NCBI GenBank assembly: GCA_038727705.1
Contig: JAVYVJ010000002.1
Location: 488,600-552,599, forward strand
DNA from: Zestosphaera sp.
GTDB lineage: Archaea > Thermoproteota > Thermoprotei_A > Sulfolobales > NBVN01
DNA: 64,000 bases
Reading direction: 5' to 3'
Numbering within the stretch: the stretch's first letter is position 1; every line of letters starts with the position of its first letter. Positions 42,104 through 51,270 of this stretch are shown one piece after another. A program made the translations under genes and the position numbers. A model generated the notes under the pieces. The model saw nothing but the letters and a program-made list of their open reading frames with translations, was not told the origin of the DNA and searched no databases.

Positions 42104-44120
42104 GGTGAGGCTAACCCTACCCTACACCGTCAAGCAATCAGTGGACTTCCCGTACAGGGTCAAGAGCGTCTCGCGCTACGACCTGGAGTCCATAGTCTTG
42201 GACGTTGCGCTCCAGCCCAGAATAACTGTGGTCGGCCGCATCTCAGGCAAGATTATCGGGAGGGCTGAGGGGGTAGTGGTTGGTAGTAAGGTCGTTGAGA
42301 ACGCTGTAGGCTTCCCCCATAAGGAGTACGGGCTGGCAGTCAAGAAGAGCGTCAAGGGTTTTGAGGTTCACCTAGCTGAAGATTCCGTGACCTGTGAGGA
42401 CGTTAGGACTGCCGGCCTTGACGGGGCTTTCCTTGTTGCGTGTTACAGAGATAAGCACGCAAACATATACCTAGCGTCCTTCACAGACATTGTCAGGCAC
42501 GAGGACGTCTACAGGGCTAGGCCCGTTAAGGCATCGGTGGGCTTCCAGAGCGGTTCAGTGGTTTTCGAGGACGGTAGAAGTGTGGTCCTGTATCAGGATG
42601 GGTTTGCTGAGGTGGGCATGCCGATAGAGGCTATAGCCTTCCTCGAGGACACATTCTACGGCTCATCGGCTGGTTGGGTAGTGTCTGTAGACGTTCACTC
42701 GATGGACATCAAGCCCGCCGTCAAATCAGGCTCGATTAAGTTCTCAGGTTTCTTGGAGGGCCTGCCGGCATTCCATGACGGTAGCTCCCTCTACGTTTTG
42801 GACGGGGGCTCCCTAGTTAGGAGAGGCAGCGCCGCAGGTGAGGTGTCGGCGTGGAAGGACACGGCGGTTGCCGACTCGGGGGAGAGGCTCATCATCACGG
42901 ACCCCTACGGGAGGGTCCTGGCGGACATCCCGAAGGACGTAATGGTTAAGTGTGAGGCCACTAAGCACGGAGTCATGTGCTTTAGGGAGAACATGTTGGG
43001 CATAGTGGATCACGGCAGAAGCTTCGTGGAGGTCGACCCAATCGATTCTGAGGACCACGCGGTTGCGGTCTCAGCAGACACTACACTATACGTTGTATAC
43101 AAGGATGGCAGGTATAGGGTGAGCAACCGAAGAGCCGTAATCACTGATAAGAACTCAAGCGTCCTCAGGGAACACGTGTTTGATCTGGTGGTGAATCATC
43201 TCCTAGGCGATGAGTATGTAGTGGTTAGGTCGCCTGCGAGGAGAGTGGAGGTGAACGTCGGTGATGCTAAGCTCGTTACGTCCTCAGCAATGCATAGGTG
43301 CGGGGGCTACGGGGTCCTGGAGCTCAGGGGTGTGGGGGTTGTGAAGCCCACCAGAGTGGCTCTAGAGGTTGCGGGCAAGCCCCTGACTAGCGAGGTCTGC
43401 CTCGATAGGGCGGAGCCCGAGGAGGTGTTGGTGGAGGCTGTGGACACGCTCACGGGGGATAGGGTTGAAGCCGCCCGAGTGAGGCCTGCGGTGGAGCATG
43501 TGGGGGGACCTCAGGCGTCCTTCACAGTCAAGCACTACTCAAGCAAGTCGGTGGTGAGGGTCTTCAGCGATGGCATGATAGTTGATGCGAGGCTCTGCTG
43601 TAGTAGGGTCTGCAGGGACGTCCAGGCGGGCGGCAACACGATCTCCGTGGAGGTGAGGGACTGCAGGCTTCCTGCGTGGGTGGAGGTGACCGTTGAGAAG
43701 CGGGGTTTCATCTTTCACGAGAGGCTGAACGTAGAGATCCCCAACCTAGTGGATGCCGTGTTGGGCGCTGCAAGCACTACGGAGTACCGGGTGGGCGGGT
43801 TCCACACCACCATACCCATCCCCGACTACCCGGACATCCCGCCGATACATGGGGTGGAGATGCACGTCCTCCCGGGGAAGCTTGCCGTCACGCTCAACTC
43901 CAGAGTCATCGGGAGGGGTGTGGCTGTGGCGGAGGGCAGGCTGAAGCCCCTCGTAATCAAGAACGGGCTGAACACCTTCGAGGTGCCGTTCAGCGAGAAG
44001 GTCTTCCTGGTGATCGATGCTGGGAGGAGGTGGCTCTACACCATGGAGCTAACGACTGAGGCCCTGATTAAGGTGGCTGACAGACACGCTCGGTTGCTGA
44101 AGCACGTTTTGAGGGCCTAA
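42090..44120 (+). CDS. Large beta-rich protein of unknown function
   Basis: The 676-residue protein is rich in Val, Gly and Asp. It has many short repeated strand-turn units (for example DGSSLYVLDGGSLVRRG, DTTLYVVYKDGRYRVS), suggesting a beta-propeller N-terminal half. A Cys-rich segment with CCSRVCRD lies near 505-515. The C-terminal third resembles stacked immunoglobulin-like strands (GLNTFEVPFSEKVFLVID). No signal peptide is visible. Its GTG start lies inside the VirB3-like gene and its stop is 2 nt before the transglutaminase-like gene. A structural role at the transfer channel is inference. Confidence 0.65.
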   Translation: MGWLEVRLTLPYTVKQSVDFPYRVKSVSRYDLESIVLDVALQPRITVVGRISGKIIGRAEGVVVGSKVVENAVGFPHKEYGLAVKKSVKGFEVHLAEDSVTCEDVRTAGLDGAFLVACYRDKHANIYLASFTDIVRHEDVYRARPVKASVGFQSGSVVFEDGRSVVLYQDGFAEVGMPIEAIAFLEDTFYGSSAGWVVSVDVHSMDIKPAVKSGSIKFSGFLEGLPAFHDGSSLYVLDGGSLVRRGSAAGEVSAWKDTAVADSGERLIITDPYGRVLADIPKDVMVKCEATKHGVMCFRENMLGIVDHGRSFVEVDPIDSEDHAVAVSADTTLYVVYKDGRYRVSNRRAVITDKNSSVLREHVFDLVVNHLLGDEYVVVRSPARRVEVNVGDAKLVTSSAMHRCGGYGVLELRGVGVVKPTRVALEVAGKPLTSEVCLDRAEPEEVLVEAVDTLTGDRVEAARVRPAVEHVGGPQASFTVKHYSSKSVVRVFSDGMIVDARLCCSRVCRDVQAGGNTISVEVRDCRLPAWVEVTVEKRGFIFHERLNVEIPNLVDAVLGAASTTEYRVGGFHTTIPIPDYPDIPPIHGVEMHVLPGKLAVTLNSRVIGRGVAVAEGRLKPLVIKNGLNTFEVPFSEKVFLVIDAGRRWLYTMELTTEALIKVADRHARLLKHVLRA

Positions 44121-44122
44121 CC

Positions 44123-45952
44123 GTGGATGCCCTGAAGGCCTTGGCCTACATAGTTGCCCTCATCGTGATCCTTGCCGTCAGCCACAGGATCGCACCCAAC
44201 TCCACACCACCTCGGCAGGGAATACCTCACTCAATCCAGTATGAAGGACTTCGTTACATGCCATCCAGACCCACGTGCCCGACGACAAACACGACAGATA
44301 CCGCTGTCTACCTGGTGGATTTCCTCAAAGTGGTTGGCGGGGTAGACTATGAGTATGTAGCTAATCCCAACCTATCCAACATCAACGTGACCGGCTACCT
44401 CATTGAGTACGCCAAACTAGGCCTGTCGTTGTCCTCGATCATGGATAACGGCACTACCTACCGCCTAACCATGCTACCGATTGATGAGGGGGACCGCCTC
44501 GGCCTACTAAACAAATCCATATACATGTGCTTCCCACCTAAGGCTAGGCACCCCCTCTTCACCATTAGGAACCTAACTGATTCGAGCGTGGTCGTCGATA
44601 ACTCCACGTACACAGTCATCAATGCAGCTACACCTCCCCCATACGCGGAGCTCTCTAATCTAGCTATTTCCAGAACGGTTCTGGAGGCAGTTCTTGTTGA
44701 GGGCTATGGTGAGGCGCTTACTGCATCGCTGTCCCACCTCGGTAGCTACACCTACGGCCCCTACTGCTGGGAGTGGATGTGGGGCGACCACACATACGAG
44801 TACTGCTACAGCCACGCATACAATCGCTACAGAGCGTCATGGAGCTACATCATCGGCTACGCAGTGAACGGCTCGGTAGCGTATAGCAGGACGGTGGGGA
44901 GCGCGGCGGAGCTCGAGGGCGGCGGATCAGGCGCAAGGGTCATCTCCAGCGACTTCGAGGGGCACTACATGGGCTTCGGACCCCTGACAAAGGTGGAGGT
45001 CACCGCTCACAACTACGTTGACCGCAGTGGGGGATGCAGCACCGGGGGTAACCGTACAGAGTGCCACTACCACTACGAGCACGGCGTAAGCTCTATCGCT
45101 GTGAATGTATACACGAGAGGCCTCAGAATAGACACTAAAGTGAACGCCTCAATAGGCCTTGAGGCTGTGCCGGTGACAGGTGTGGAACCTGTCAACATCT
45201 CAACCCAGAAATACGCCACCCTAGAGCCGAGGGGCAGCGTTAGCCTGCCCGTGAGCTTCAGCGACTCAGTCGACGTGTGCAACTACATTGAGGTCGAAGG
45301 CGATGTGTTGGTGAGGTGTCTCGGCAGAGCCGCTAGGAACTCGTTCGCCGGGTACGTGGATCTGGCGTACAGGGTGAGGGAGTTTGAATGGCCGTGGGGA
45401 TCGGTGGTGGATGCACCCTATGAAATCACTGTAGAGAAGAAACTCTATCCACCTCCATATGCTCCAGACACAGACTTGAACAAGCTGTTCTACGGCTACC
45501 TCCAAGAGGCTGTGCTGAAGTACGTGGCCGGCGTTGTGGACGGCTATGCCTCTCAAACAGGCTACAGAAGCTTCGAGGCATGGGCCCTAGCCACACAGAT
45601 ACCGATACAGATGGAGAAGTGTGGAAACCGCACGTCCTACATGCCGCTACTGGAGGCTCTGCAGAATGGATGCGGATCGAACGAAGAGCGTGCGGAGATT
45701 CTGTCCGGGATGCTGAAGCATCTAGGTATAGAGCACGAGGTCAAGGACGTTACAGTGAAGGCGTCAAGAGGTATGGGGATTGCGGAGGTTCCGGGTATAG
45801 CTGTCTACGGGCACATGGGCAGTTACCCGGGGTTCTACAACCTCACCGGACTAGGGTGCGCTTCAGAGGCTGAGGAAGGCTACATGATCGCGTACGACAC
45901 AGCGCAGAACAACATCTTCTCAGATCTAAGGAAGATCATTATCAACAGCTAA
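44123..45952 (+). CDS. Membrane-anchored transglutaminase-like protein
   Basis: This 609-residue protein has an N-terminal membrane helix (about 5-20) and a long extracellular region rich in Asn-x-Ser/Thr. The C-terminal domain of about 130 residues shows a transglutaminase-like triad. Cys517 is in NGCGSNEER, His564 in YGHMG and Asp592 in YDTAQ, in the order Cys-His-Asp of the fold. Such domains are cysteine proteases or amide-transfer enzymes. Its place among pilus and conjugation genes suggests processing or crosslinking of surface subunits. The middle region also has a Trp/Tyr-rich patch (WEWMWGDHTYEYC). The triad was found by eye. Confidence 0.65.
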   Translation: MDALKALAYIVALIVILAVSHRIAPNSTPPRQGIPHSIQYEGLRYMPSRPTCPTTNTTDTAVYLVDFLKVVGGVDYEYVANPNLSNINVTGYLIEYAKLGLSLSSIMDNGTTYRLTMLPIDEGDRLGLLNKSIYMCFPPKARHPLFTIRNLTDSSVVVDNSTYTVINAATPPPYAELSNLAISRTVLEAVLVEGYGEALTASLSHLGSYTYGPYCWEWMWGDHTYEYCYSHAYNRYRASWSYIIGYAVNGSVAYSRTVGSAAELEGGGSGARVISSDFEGHYMGFGPLTKVEVTAHNYVDRSGGCSTGGNRTECHYHYEHGVSSIAVNVYTRGLRIDTKVNASIGLEAVPVTGVEPVNISTQKYATLEPRGSVSLPVSFSDSVDVCNYIEVEGDVLVRCLGRAARNSFAGYVDLAYRVREFEWPWGSVVDAPYEITVEKKLYPPPYAPDTDLNKLFYGYLQEAVLKYVAGVVDGYASQTGYRSFEAWALATQIPIQMEKCGNRTSYMPLLEALQNGCGSNEERAEILSGMLKHLGIEHEVKDVTVKASRGMGIAEVPGIAVYGHMGSYPGFYNLTGLGCASEAEEGYMIAYDTAQNNIFSDLRKIIINS

Positions 45953-46170
45953 CTTAAGGTGTTCTGCATGAGCAGTTTAAGCAGCATCTCCGCCGCCTCA
46001 TCACTCCCGTAGAGCTCGACCACACACTCACGGAGCCTCTCAGGATTCTCCAGAAGGAGAGAAGCGGAGTCCCTCCCGAACCTGCTCAGACAGTAGAGGT
46101 CCAGGATCTCGTGGAGTCCGGGTGCGGCGACAGATAGGAAGTCCCTTATCATCCTCCTAGCGTTCCTCAT
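45949..46170 (-). CDS. Small helical protein, unknown function
   Basis: The 73-residue protein is almost all helix, with a hydrophobic heptad-like pattern and a C-terminal DEAAEMLLKLLMQ helix. ATG 46168-46170 was chosen because the upstream frame runs through the pilin gene on the same strand. It lies just downstream of the VirB2-like pilin gene and may be co-transcribed. Its 3' end overlaps the end of the convergent transglutaminase-like gene by 4 nt. It could be a pilin chaperone or an assembly factor, but nothing in the sequence proves it. Confidence 0.55.
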   Translation of the reverse strand: MRNARRMIRDFLSVAAPGLHEILDLYCLSRFGRDSASLLLENPERLRECVVELYGSDEAAEMLLKLLMQNTLS

Positions 46171-46220
46171 GTTTGGTCCCTCGAAAAGAAAGTGTTTGGG
46201 TTTGGGAGGGTCGCGGGGTT

Positions 46221-46571
46221 TCAGCCGCCGACTAGCGCCGGTATGATTACCGTGAGCGCGGCCAGGACCATCGCACCTACTATGGCTCCACCGAGGAACT
46301 TCTTCCCCCTCTCCGAATCCCCCATAGCTATGTTGAGCCCCCCGTAGATCCCCGCACCGAACACGGCTACCCACGCGCCCCAGTAGAGCCAGTTAATCAG
46401 CCTCTGAATCATTGCGCCGATGCCTGGCGGTGCCTCAGGCTGTATGCTCACGGGAGGTGTGGTCTGAGTCTCACCGTACGACACTGCTTGCGTCAGGAGC
46501 AGGGTCGCCACCAGCCCCGCCACGGAGGCTCCACGTAGCCAATCCCTCGCAACCACGTTCAGCATCCCCAC
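46221..46571 (-). CDS. virB2-like: VirB2/TrbC-like conjugative pilin
   Basis: The 116-residue protein has a basic N-terminus and a hydrophobic signal segment (about 13-32). A likely cleavage site is near 33, and a Pro-rich stretch follows. Two helices (about 60-82 and 92-113) are separated by the basic loop GDSERGKK. This hairpin of two hydrophobic helices with a charged loop is the VirB2/TraA conjugative pilin layout. It is also seen in the archaeal CedA1 and TedC pilins that assemble with lipid. It is divergent from the TadA-type ATPase gene, with a TATA-like tttaaaa in the spacer. Confidence 0.78.
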   Translation of the reverse strand: MGMLNVVARDWLRGASVAGLVATLLLTQAVSYGETQTTPPVSIQPEAPPGIGAMIQRLINWLYWGAWVAVFGAGIYGGLNIAMGDSERGKKFLGGAIVGAMVLAALTVIIPALVGG

Positions 46572-46617
46572 CCTGTAGTGGGGATTTAAAAGCCGGACCC
46601 TCTTATGGGAATGCTAA

Positions 46618-48012
46618 GTGAGCCTTAGAGTCCTCCTAGAGTCCTTAAGGGATCGGCTGAGGGGGTCGGGGAAGACTGAAGGGCGTGTGAGGCTTGAGCT
46701 CGGGGCCCCTAGCGGGAGGGAACTCCTCAGCTACGTGGTGGGGGCCTGCAGGGTCTCCCTAATCACTGCGGGTGAGGAGATAGTGTACGTCGCGGTCCCG
46801 CGCATTTCTCAAGACCTCTTCAGGTCCGTGGGGCGGGGGCTCGACGTCGTGACCGCCCTGATGGGGAGGGGCAACGACCTAGGTGATGTGCTCGTTGAGG
46901 TCCTCGGCATAGGTAGGGAGAGGGTTGCGGAAGCCATCTACGTTCTGAAGAGCGTTGTGGGATACAGGCAGCTCCAGGTCTTGCTGGACGACCCCTACAT
47001 CCTCGACATCTCGGTGGTGGGGCCAGGCCCTGTGTGGGTCAGGCATTCCTGGGTGGAGCAGAACTCCCACGAGCAGGACTTCATCAGGACGAACATAGTG
47101 GTGAACACCCTAGACGACGTTGTAGAGCTACAGCAGGTCATAGCCACTAAGTGCGGGACCTACATATCGACCTCCAACCCGATCGTGGACACGCAGCTCC
47201 CACCAAGGGACGGCGCCCACAGAGTTCACCTAGTAGCACACACGATATCCACCAGCAGGAGACCGGAGATCGTTATAAGGAAGAAACTGAGCACGCCGCC
47301 ACCCGTGAGCAGGCTCGTTGAGGAGGGGGTTCTCCCGGATGCGGTGGCGAAGCTGTTTAGGGCCTTGATACGTTCGAGGGGTTCCATGATTATAGCTGGT
47401 CCGCCTGGCTCAGGCAAAACAACGTTGCTCCGATCCATCCTCCACAGCTTCGTCCCCCCGGGCTGGAAGGTAGCCATCATCGAGGACACGGGTGAGGTAG
47501 ACCCGCCGCCAGGGTCTTCATGGGTACGGTACACGACTTTCGAGCTTGGAGCGGTTAAGGTGGACCTCTTCGACCTGGCGAAAGCGGCTCTGAGGGCTTC
47601 AGCCACCAAACTCGTCGTGGTTGGCGAGACTAGGGGTGAGGAAGCGAAGGTCTTGGTCCAAGCCATGCTCACGGGGTTGGGGGGCCTCACAACGTTCCAC
47701 GGCGCCTCCCCGGAGGAGGTCATGACTAGATTCACGGGCCCGCCCATCAACCTATCGCCCCTGCAGGTAGGTATGTTCAACTTCATCGCAGTCGTCGGCT
47801 ACGGGGAGAGGCCTAGGAGGCAACTGAAGAGGGTCGTGGAGCTCCTCCACCTCGATGGAGACAAGGTAGGGTTCAACGTTGTCTGGGACAGGGGGAGGGA
47901 CGGGATGGGCGTAGACTTCAGTACGCTCGTGCCGAGGCTTGGGAGGTGGGGTGAGCTGAGGGCGAGATCCGAGGCACCTGTAGAGGCGATCCTAAGTGAA
48001 AGGATCGAGTAG
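46618..48012 (+). CDS. tadA-like: TadA/VirB11-type secretion ATPase
   Basis: The 464-residue ATPase has an N-terminal domain with a QVLLDDPYILDISV-type segment and CP-type region. Walker A is GPPGSGKTT (Lys267), the Asp box is EDTGE, Walker B is VVVGETRGEE, and the His box is LTTFHGAS. This is the hexameric assembly motor of archaeal type IV pili and also of VirB11. The GTG start is shared by the divergent promoter with the VirB2-like pilin. The next gene overlaps by 17 nt. Confidence 0.92.
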   Translation: MSLRVLLESLRDRLRGSGKTEGRVRLELGAPSGRELLSYVVGACRVSLITAGEEIVYVAVPRISQDLFRSVGRGLDVVTALMGRGNDLGDVLVEVLGIGRERVAEAIYVLKSVVGYRQLQVLLDDPYILDISVVGPGPVWVRHSWVEQNSHEQDFIRTNIVVNTLDDVVELQQVIATKCGTYISTSNPIVDTQLPPRDGAHRVHLVAHTISTSRRPEIVIRKKLSTPPPVSRLVEEGVLPDAVAKLFRALIRSRGSMIIAGPPGSGKTTLLRSILHSFVPPGWKVAIIEDTGEVDPPPGSSWVRYTTFELGAVKVDLFDLAKAALRASATKLVVVGETRGEEAKVLVQAMLTGLGGLTTFHGASPEEVMTRFTGPPINLSPLQVGMFNFIAVVGYGERPRRQLKRVVELLHLDGDKVGFNVVWDRGRDGMGVDFSTLVPRLGRWGELRARSEAPVEAILSERIE

Positions 48013-49459
48013 CATTGTGGAGAAGTACAGGAGGATGGTCGCCCTCATAACGGGCGACATTAAGAGGTACAGAAGGGCTTCGAAGGAAGTCAAAACAGCT
48101 GCCTACTTAACGCCCCTAGCCGTGACGCTGCCGCTCGTGCTCCACTACCTAGAGTTCCTGCAGGACCCCGCACTCCTGGCGATCGTTGGTTTATCACTAG
48201 GTCTGGCGGCGTGGGTTAGAGTGATAGATACGGCAACGTCCCTGCAGGGCTTCAGGAGGAAGCTGGATGAGGAGCTGCCGTTCTTCACGTTAACAGCTAC
48301 GGCTGTGTCCAGGACCGGTCTAGAACCTGTTGAGTTACTTAGGTTCCTAACGAGCTCTGAGGTCTTCAGTGCGTTTAGGGAGCTCGGGAGGAGGTTCTGG
48401 GGGCTCTCGGAGGCATTCGGATCCTCGGAGGGCCTGGCTATGCTTGCAAGGCTTGCTAGCGGGAGGGTTAGGCCCTTCCTAACGGAATATACGTTGGCCC
48501 TAGCTTCGGGCACGGCCCTACAGCACCTGAGGGACAGGGCTATGGACTTCGTGAAGACCGTTGCGGTTGAGGTGGAGAGGACTTTAGGCAGCAGGATGGT
48601 CGCGGCGATGGTGATCTCGATGTTCTTCTCCGTCATGCCTGTGGTCCTAATATCAATGACCGCCCTCTTCACCACATCCCTCGAGGACGGGGCGCCGGGG
48701 GCCCCGGCATTCATTCAGGTGCTGGCGCCGGCGATCGTCGGCGCGTCTGCGCTACTGGCCGTCGTTCTGCCGGGTTACCCGCTGGCGGTGCAGGTCGTAA
48801 TGGAGGGGAAGGTCCTCACGGCCTGCAGGGCTGCGTTCGCATCGGGGACAGGGCTCTTAGCACTGCCGCCGATAATGCTCTCCCTAGGACTTATGGACCT
48901 CAGCGGCTTCAGGGAGTTGACGATTTACTGCTCGCTGGTTGCGGCCGCCTTAGGCGCGGTGCCCTTCACCCACACACTCAAGGCGTTGATGACTAGGATC
49001 GACGACGTCGTTGAGTCGATGGCTCAGCACGTTAGAGTCTATAGGTCGATGCACCTCTACAGGAACGAGAGGCTGGAGGGGCTGGGGAGGAGGTCCGTGA
49101 GGCCTTGGCTGGCGGGCTACCTCAGGGAGTCGACGGAGTTCTTCAGGCTGTTGGGGGACGTGGATCCCTCAGTATTCGATCTCTTCGTCATGTTTGTGAT
49201 GGAGGTGCGGAGGACAATGGGGAGGGCGATGGCGCATGTGGCGTTCATGGCGGCCGTCGTTCTGTTAGCCCCCGTGCTCTCGACAGCCACCATGGGCCTC
49301 GGGGCAGGGCTGGGCGTTGCTGCGGAAACCCTTCTGACTGGCTACGCATCAGTTCTGGGGTTCGGCTACATCGCAGGGAAGATAGCTCTAGGTCGGAACG
49401 TATCGACACTATTACCCGGCCTCGCAGCACTGCTCTACGCACTGACCCTTACCGCTTGA
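47996..49459 (+). CDS. tadC-like: TadC/GspF-type pilus platform protein
   Basis: The 487-residue protein has about nine membrane helices and two cytosolic T2SSF-like domains (about 85-195 and 320-400), the duplicated layout of archaeal FlaJ/PilC/TadC proteins. It forms the membrane base on which the TadA-type ATPase acts. Its GTG lies inside the ATPase gene, which implies coupled translation. A prepilin gene follows after 44 nt with its own TATA-like tttttaaac. Confidence 0.9.
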   Translation: MKGSSSIVEKYRRMVALITGDIKRYRRASKEVKTAAYLTPLAVTLPLVLHYLEFLQDPALLAIVGLSLGLAAWVRVIDTATSLQGFRRKLDEELPFFTLTATAVSRTGLEPVELLRFLTSSEVFSAFRELGRRFWGLSEAFGSSEGLAMLARLASGRVRPFLTEYTLALASGTALQHLRDRAMDFVKTVAVEVERTLGSRMVAAMVISMFFSVMPVVLISMTALFTTSLEDGAPGAPAFIQVLAPAIVGASALLAVVLPGYPLAVQVVMEGKVLTACRAAFASGTGLLALPPIMLSLGLMDLSGFRELTIYCSLVAAALGAVPFTHTLKALMTRIDDVVESMAQHVRVYRSMHLYRNERLEGLGRRSVRPWLAGYLRESTEFFRLLGDVDPSVFDLFVMFVMEVRRTMGRAMAHVAFMAAVVLLAPVLSTATMGLGAGLGVAAETLLTGYASVLGFGYIAGKIALGRNVSTLLPGLAALLYALTLTA

Positions 49460-49503
49460 CCCTGAACCAGTTTTTAAACCCCGCCATAGAGTGAGGTGGT
49501 AAA

Positions 49504-49983
49504 GTGATCCGTAAGGACAGGAAGTGGTTGAGGAGGGGTCTGAGCGAAGCAGTGGTCATCATGATCGTGATCATGATTGCCGTGACGCTGGGGTTCGGCC
49601 TCAAGGCGTGGTACGACACGCAGATGAGGAAGCTGCCCGCAACAGACATCGCCACCGCCGAGTGGAGCGCAACGTACGGCACGAACAGGTGGATCCTCTC
49701 CGTGAACGTCGACAACAACCTGGAGAGAAGCATTGTCGTGCAGTCCATCAGAGTTACCCTAGCGAACGGCACCGTCTACACGTTGCCAGGAGCTGCCGGG
49801 GTGACGGCAACGCCGACGCCCGGCTCATCAGCGACTGTAACCCTGAAGGGAAGCCTGAGCTTCGTAGTCGTCATCCCCGTATCCTCCCCCACGCCATCGA
49901 TAGCCACCGTAGAGGTTCAGGTGCAGGACTCAACGACCGGGGCCGCTCAGTGGGTGAAGGCGGTCGGGGGTTCTGCAGTATAA
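49504..49983 (+). CDS. Archaeal type IV prepilin
   Basis: The 159-residue protein starts MIRKDRKWLRRG, then LSEAVVIMIVIMIAVTLGFGL, a class III signal with cleavage after Gly12. The beta-rich head (about 45-159) has the Val/Thr-rich strands of adhesive pilins and no Cys. It is likely the main subunit of the type IV pilus built by the adjacent TadA/TadC pair. The GTG start has gaggtgg upstream. This is the third class III signal protein in the element. Confidence 0.85.
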   Translation: MIRKDRKWLRRGLSEAVVIMIVIMIAVTLGFGLKAWYDTQMRKLPATDIATAEWSATYGTNRWILSVNVDNNLERSIVVQSIRVTLANGTVYTLPGAAGVTATPTPGSSATVTLKGSLSFVVVIPVSSPTPSIATVEVQVQDSTTGAAQWVKAVGGSAV

Positions 49984-50074
49984 CAAGCATCAAGGGCTCT
50001 CTAAATCAATCGTATTTTATTTTTCATGCAGCGTTGTCTCCACGGGGGCCTCGATGCCTCTGGCACATGGTGTG

Positions 50075-50446
50075 ATGGCACGGATACGTGCCCCGTTCGA
50101 TAAGGTCGTCAGCGCTCTCAGACCTAACGCAGCGTATTCGAACGTGTACGTTGAAGTACTTAAGACTAACCCGAGAGTGGCTGTAGCCGTTGGTGAGAAT
50201 TTCTTCTTCATGGCCGGGAACTACCTAGCCATAACTATGCTCCTCATAGAGGAGGGGGCTACGGTGCTGGCCAAGGCAGTAGCGACTGGCGGCCGGCGAG
50301 GGCCCTTAGACCTCTTCGACCTCGGCTCTTCAAAGGACTACACGCTGGAATCCCTCGAAGACCTGTGCAGAGCAGTGAATGCAGAGTGCCAAGTACTTAA
50401 AGAAGTGGAGTACTTGGACGCAACCAAGTCAGAGCGACTTTACTGA
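50075..50446 (+). CDS. Small protein of unknown function
   Basis: The 123-residue protein has an alpha-beta pattern with a hydrophobic central segment (NYLAITMLLIEEGATVLAKAVATGG) and an acidic C-terminal half. It opens at ATG 50075, since earlier codons of the frame lie in the AT-rich leader. No motif is recognised. It sits between a prepilin gene and a convergent phospholipase D-like gene, so it may belong to the pilus system. Confidence 0.55.
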   Translation: MARIRAPFDKVVSALRPNAAYSNVYVEVLKTNPRVAVAVGENFFFMAGNYLAITMLLIEEGATVLAKAVATGGRRGPLDLFDLGSSKDYTLESLEDLCRAVNAECQVLKEVEYLDATKSERLY

Positions 50447-50478
50447 CCGAGAAGCCTCACCGGATTTCCAGCCCGTCA

Positions 50479-51165
50479 CTAGATCGTTCTCCCCTCACCC
50501 CACAATATGCTGAAGTAGTTCTTGACCTGTCGCGCAATGGTGTCCGACTCTATGAGTGCTGTCACTTCGTGATTGTAGCTCAGAGCGCTCTCCGTCCAAT
50601 TATGGCTCCCCACAAATACGTACTGATCATCAACCACGACCACCTTTGCGTGGGTGGTCACGGAGCTGCTCTTATCAAGCCTCACGGGCACCCCGTTACT
50701 CTTCAGGTAATCCATCGTTTCCCTGTAGCTGGTGTAGGTCACGTCATCGACGAGCACCCTCACATCAAGGCCTCTCCTGCAGGCGTCAACAACTCTGGAT
50801 AACAGTATGTTCACTGGGTCACCGGGCTCGTTGGGGTCGTACTTCATAGCATACATTATAACGTAGATACTCTTGTTGGCCTTACTCAAGACGTTTAGCA
50901 GGGTGTGGTAGTAATCCTTATCCGTGAGCAGGTCCACGTTTGCGACCGCCGTCACCGTGATTGGTTTCGTGACCGTGTAGGTTGCCGTGTAAGTTATTGT
51001 GGGAGGGACTACAGGGGCCGCTGTAACGGCCTTCGTGGTGGTAATGGTTGTAGGTAGCGTTGCTGTAACTGTGCGGTAAACAGGAGGTCTTGAAATGCTA
51101 ATAGCGTAACCCACTAACGCACCAGCAATTAACATGAGGAAAGCTACGGCAAGGATCTTATTCAT
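50479..51165 (-). CDS. Membrane-anchored phospholipase D-like nuclease
   Basis: The 228-residue protein has an N-terminal membrane helix (3-22) and a Thr/Val/Pro-rich linker. A single HKD domain of the Nuc type follows: HAKVVVVDDQ (HxKxxxxD) then GSHNWT. PLD-family nucleases with one HKD motif act as dimers on DNA or RNA, and some are phospholipases. The anchor places the domain outside the cell or facing the surface. In this setting it may degrade one strand of incoming DNA or attack recipient envelopes. Both are inference. Confidence 0.82.
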   Translation of the reverse strand: MNKILAVAFLMLIAGALVGYAISISRPPVYRTVTATLPTTITTTKAVTAAPVVPPTITYTATYTVTKPITVTAVANVDLLTDKDYYHTLLNVLSKANKSIYVIMYAMKYDPNEPGDPVNILLSRVVDACRRGLDVRVLVDDVTYTSYRETMDYLKSNGVPVRLDKSSSVTTHAKVVVVDDQYVFVGSHNWTESALSYNHEVTALIESDTIARQVKNYFSILWGEGRTI

Positions 51166-51270
51166 AATTTAACACACCCCCGCATATAGTTTTGAGGCTA
51201 AACCTCTAAAAACGTTCTGAGCTCTGTAAGCACCGGCTTATAACTCCCTGCGTGTTATGGGCGTACCTAG

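Noticed and set aside
49524-50075. Plus-strand 183-codon frame over the prepilin gene
   Set aside because: It is a +2 frame of a clear prepilin gene with class III signal and has Arg/His-rich shadow composition.
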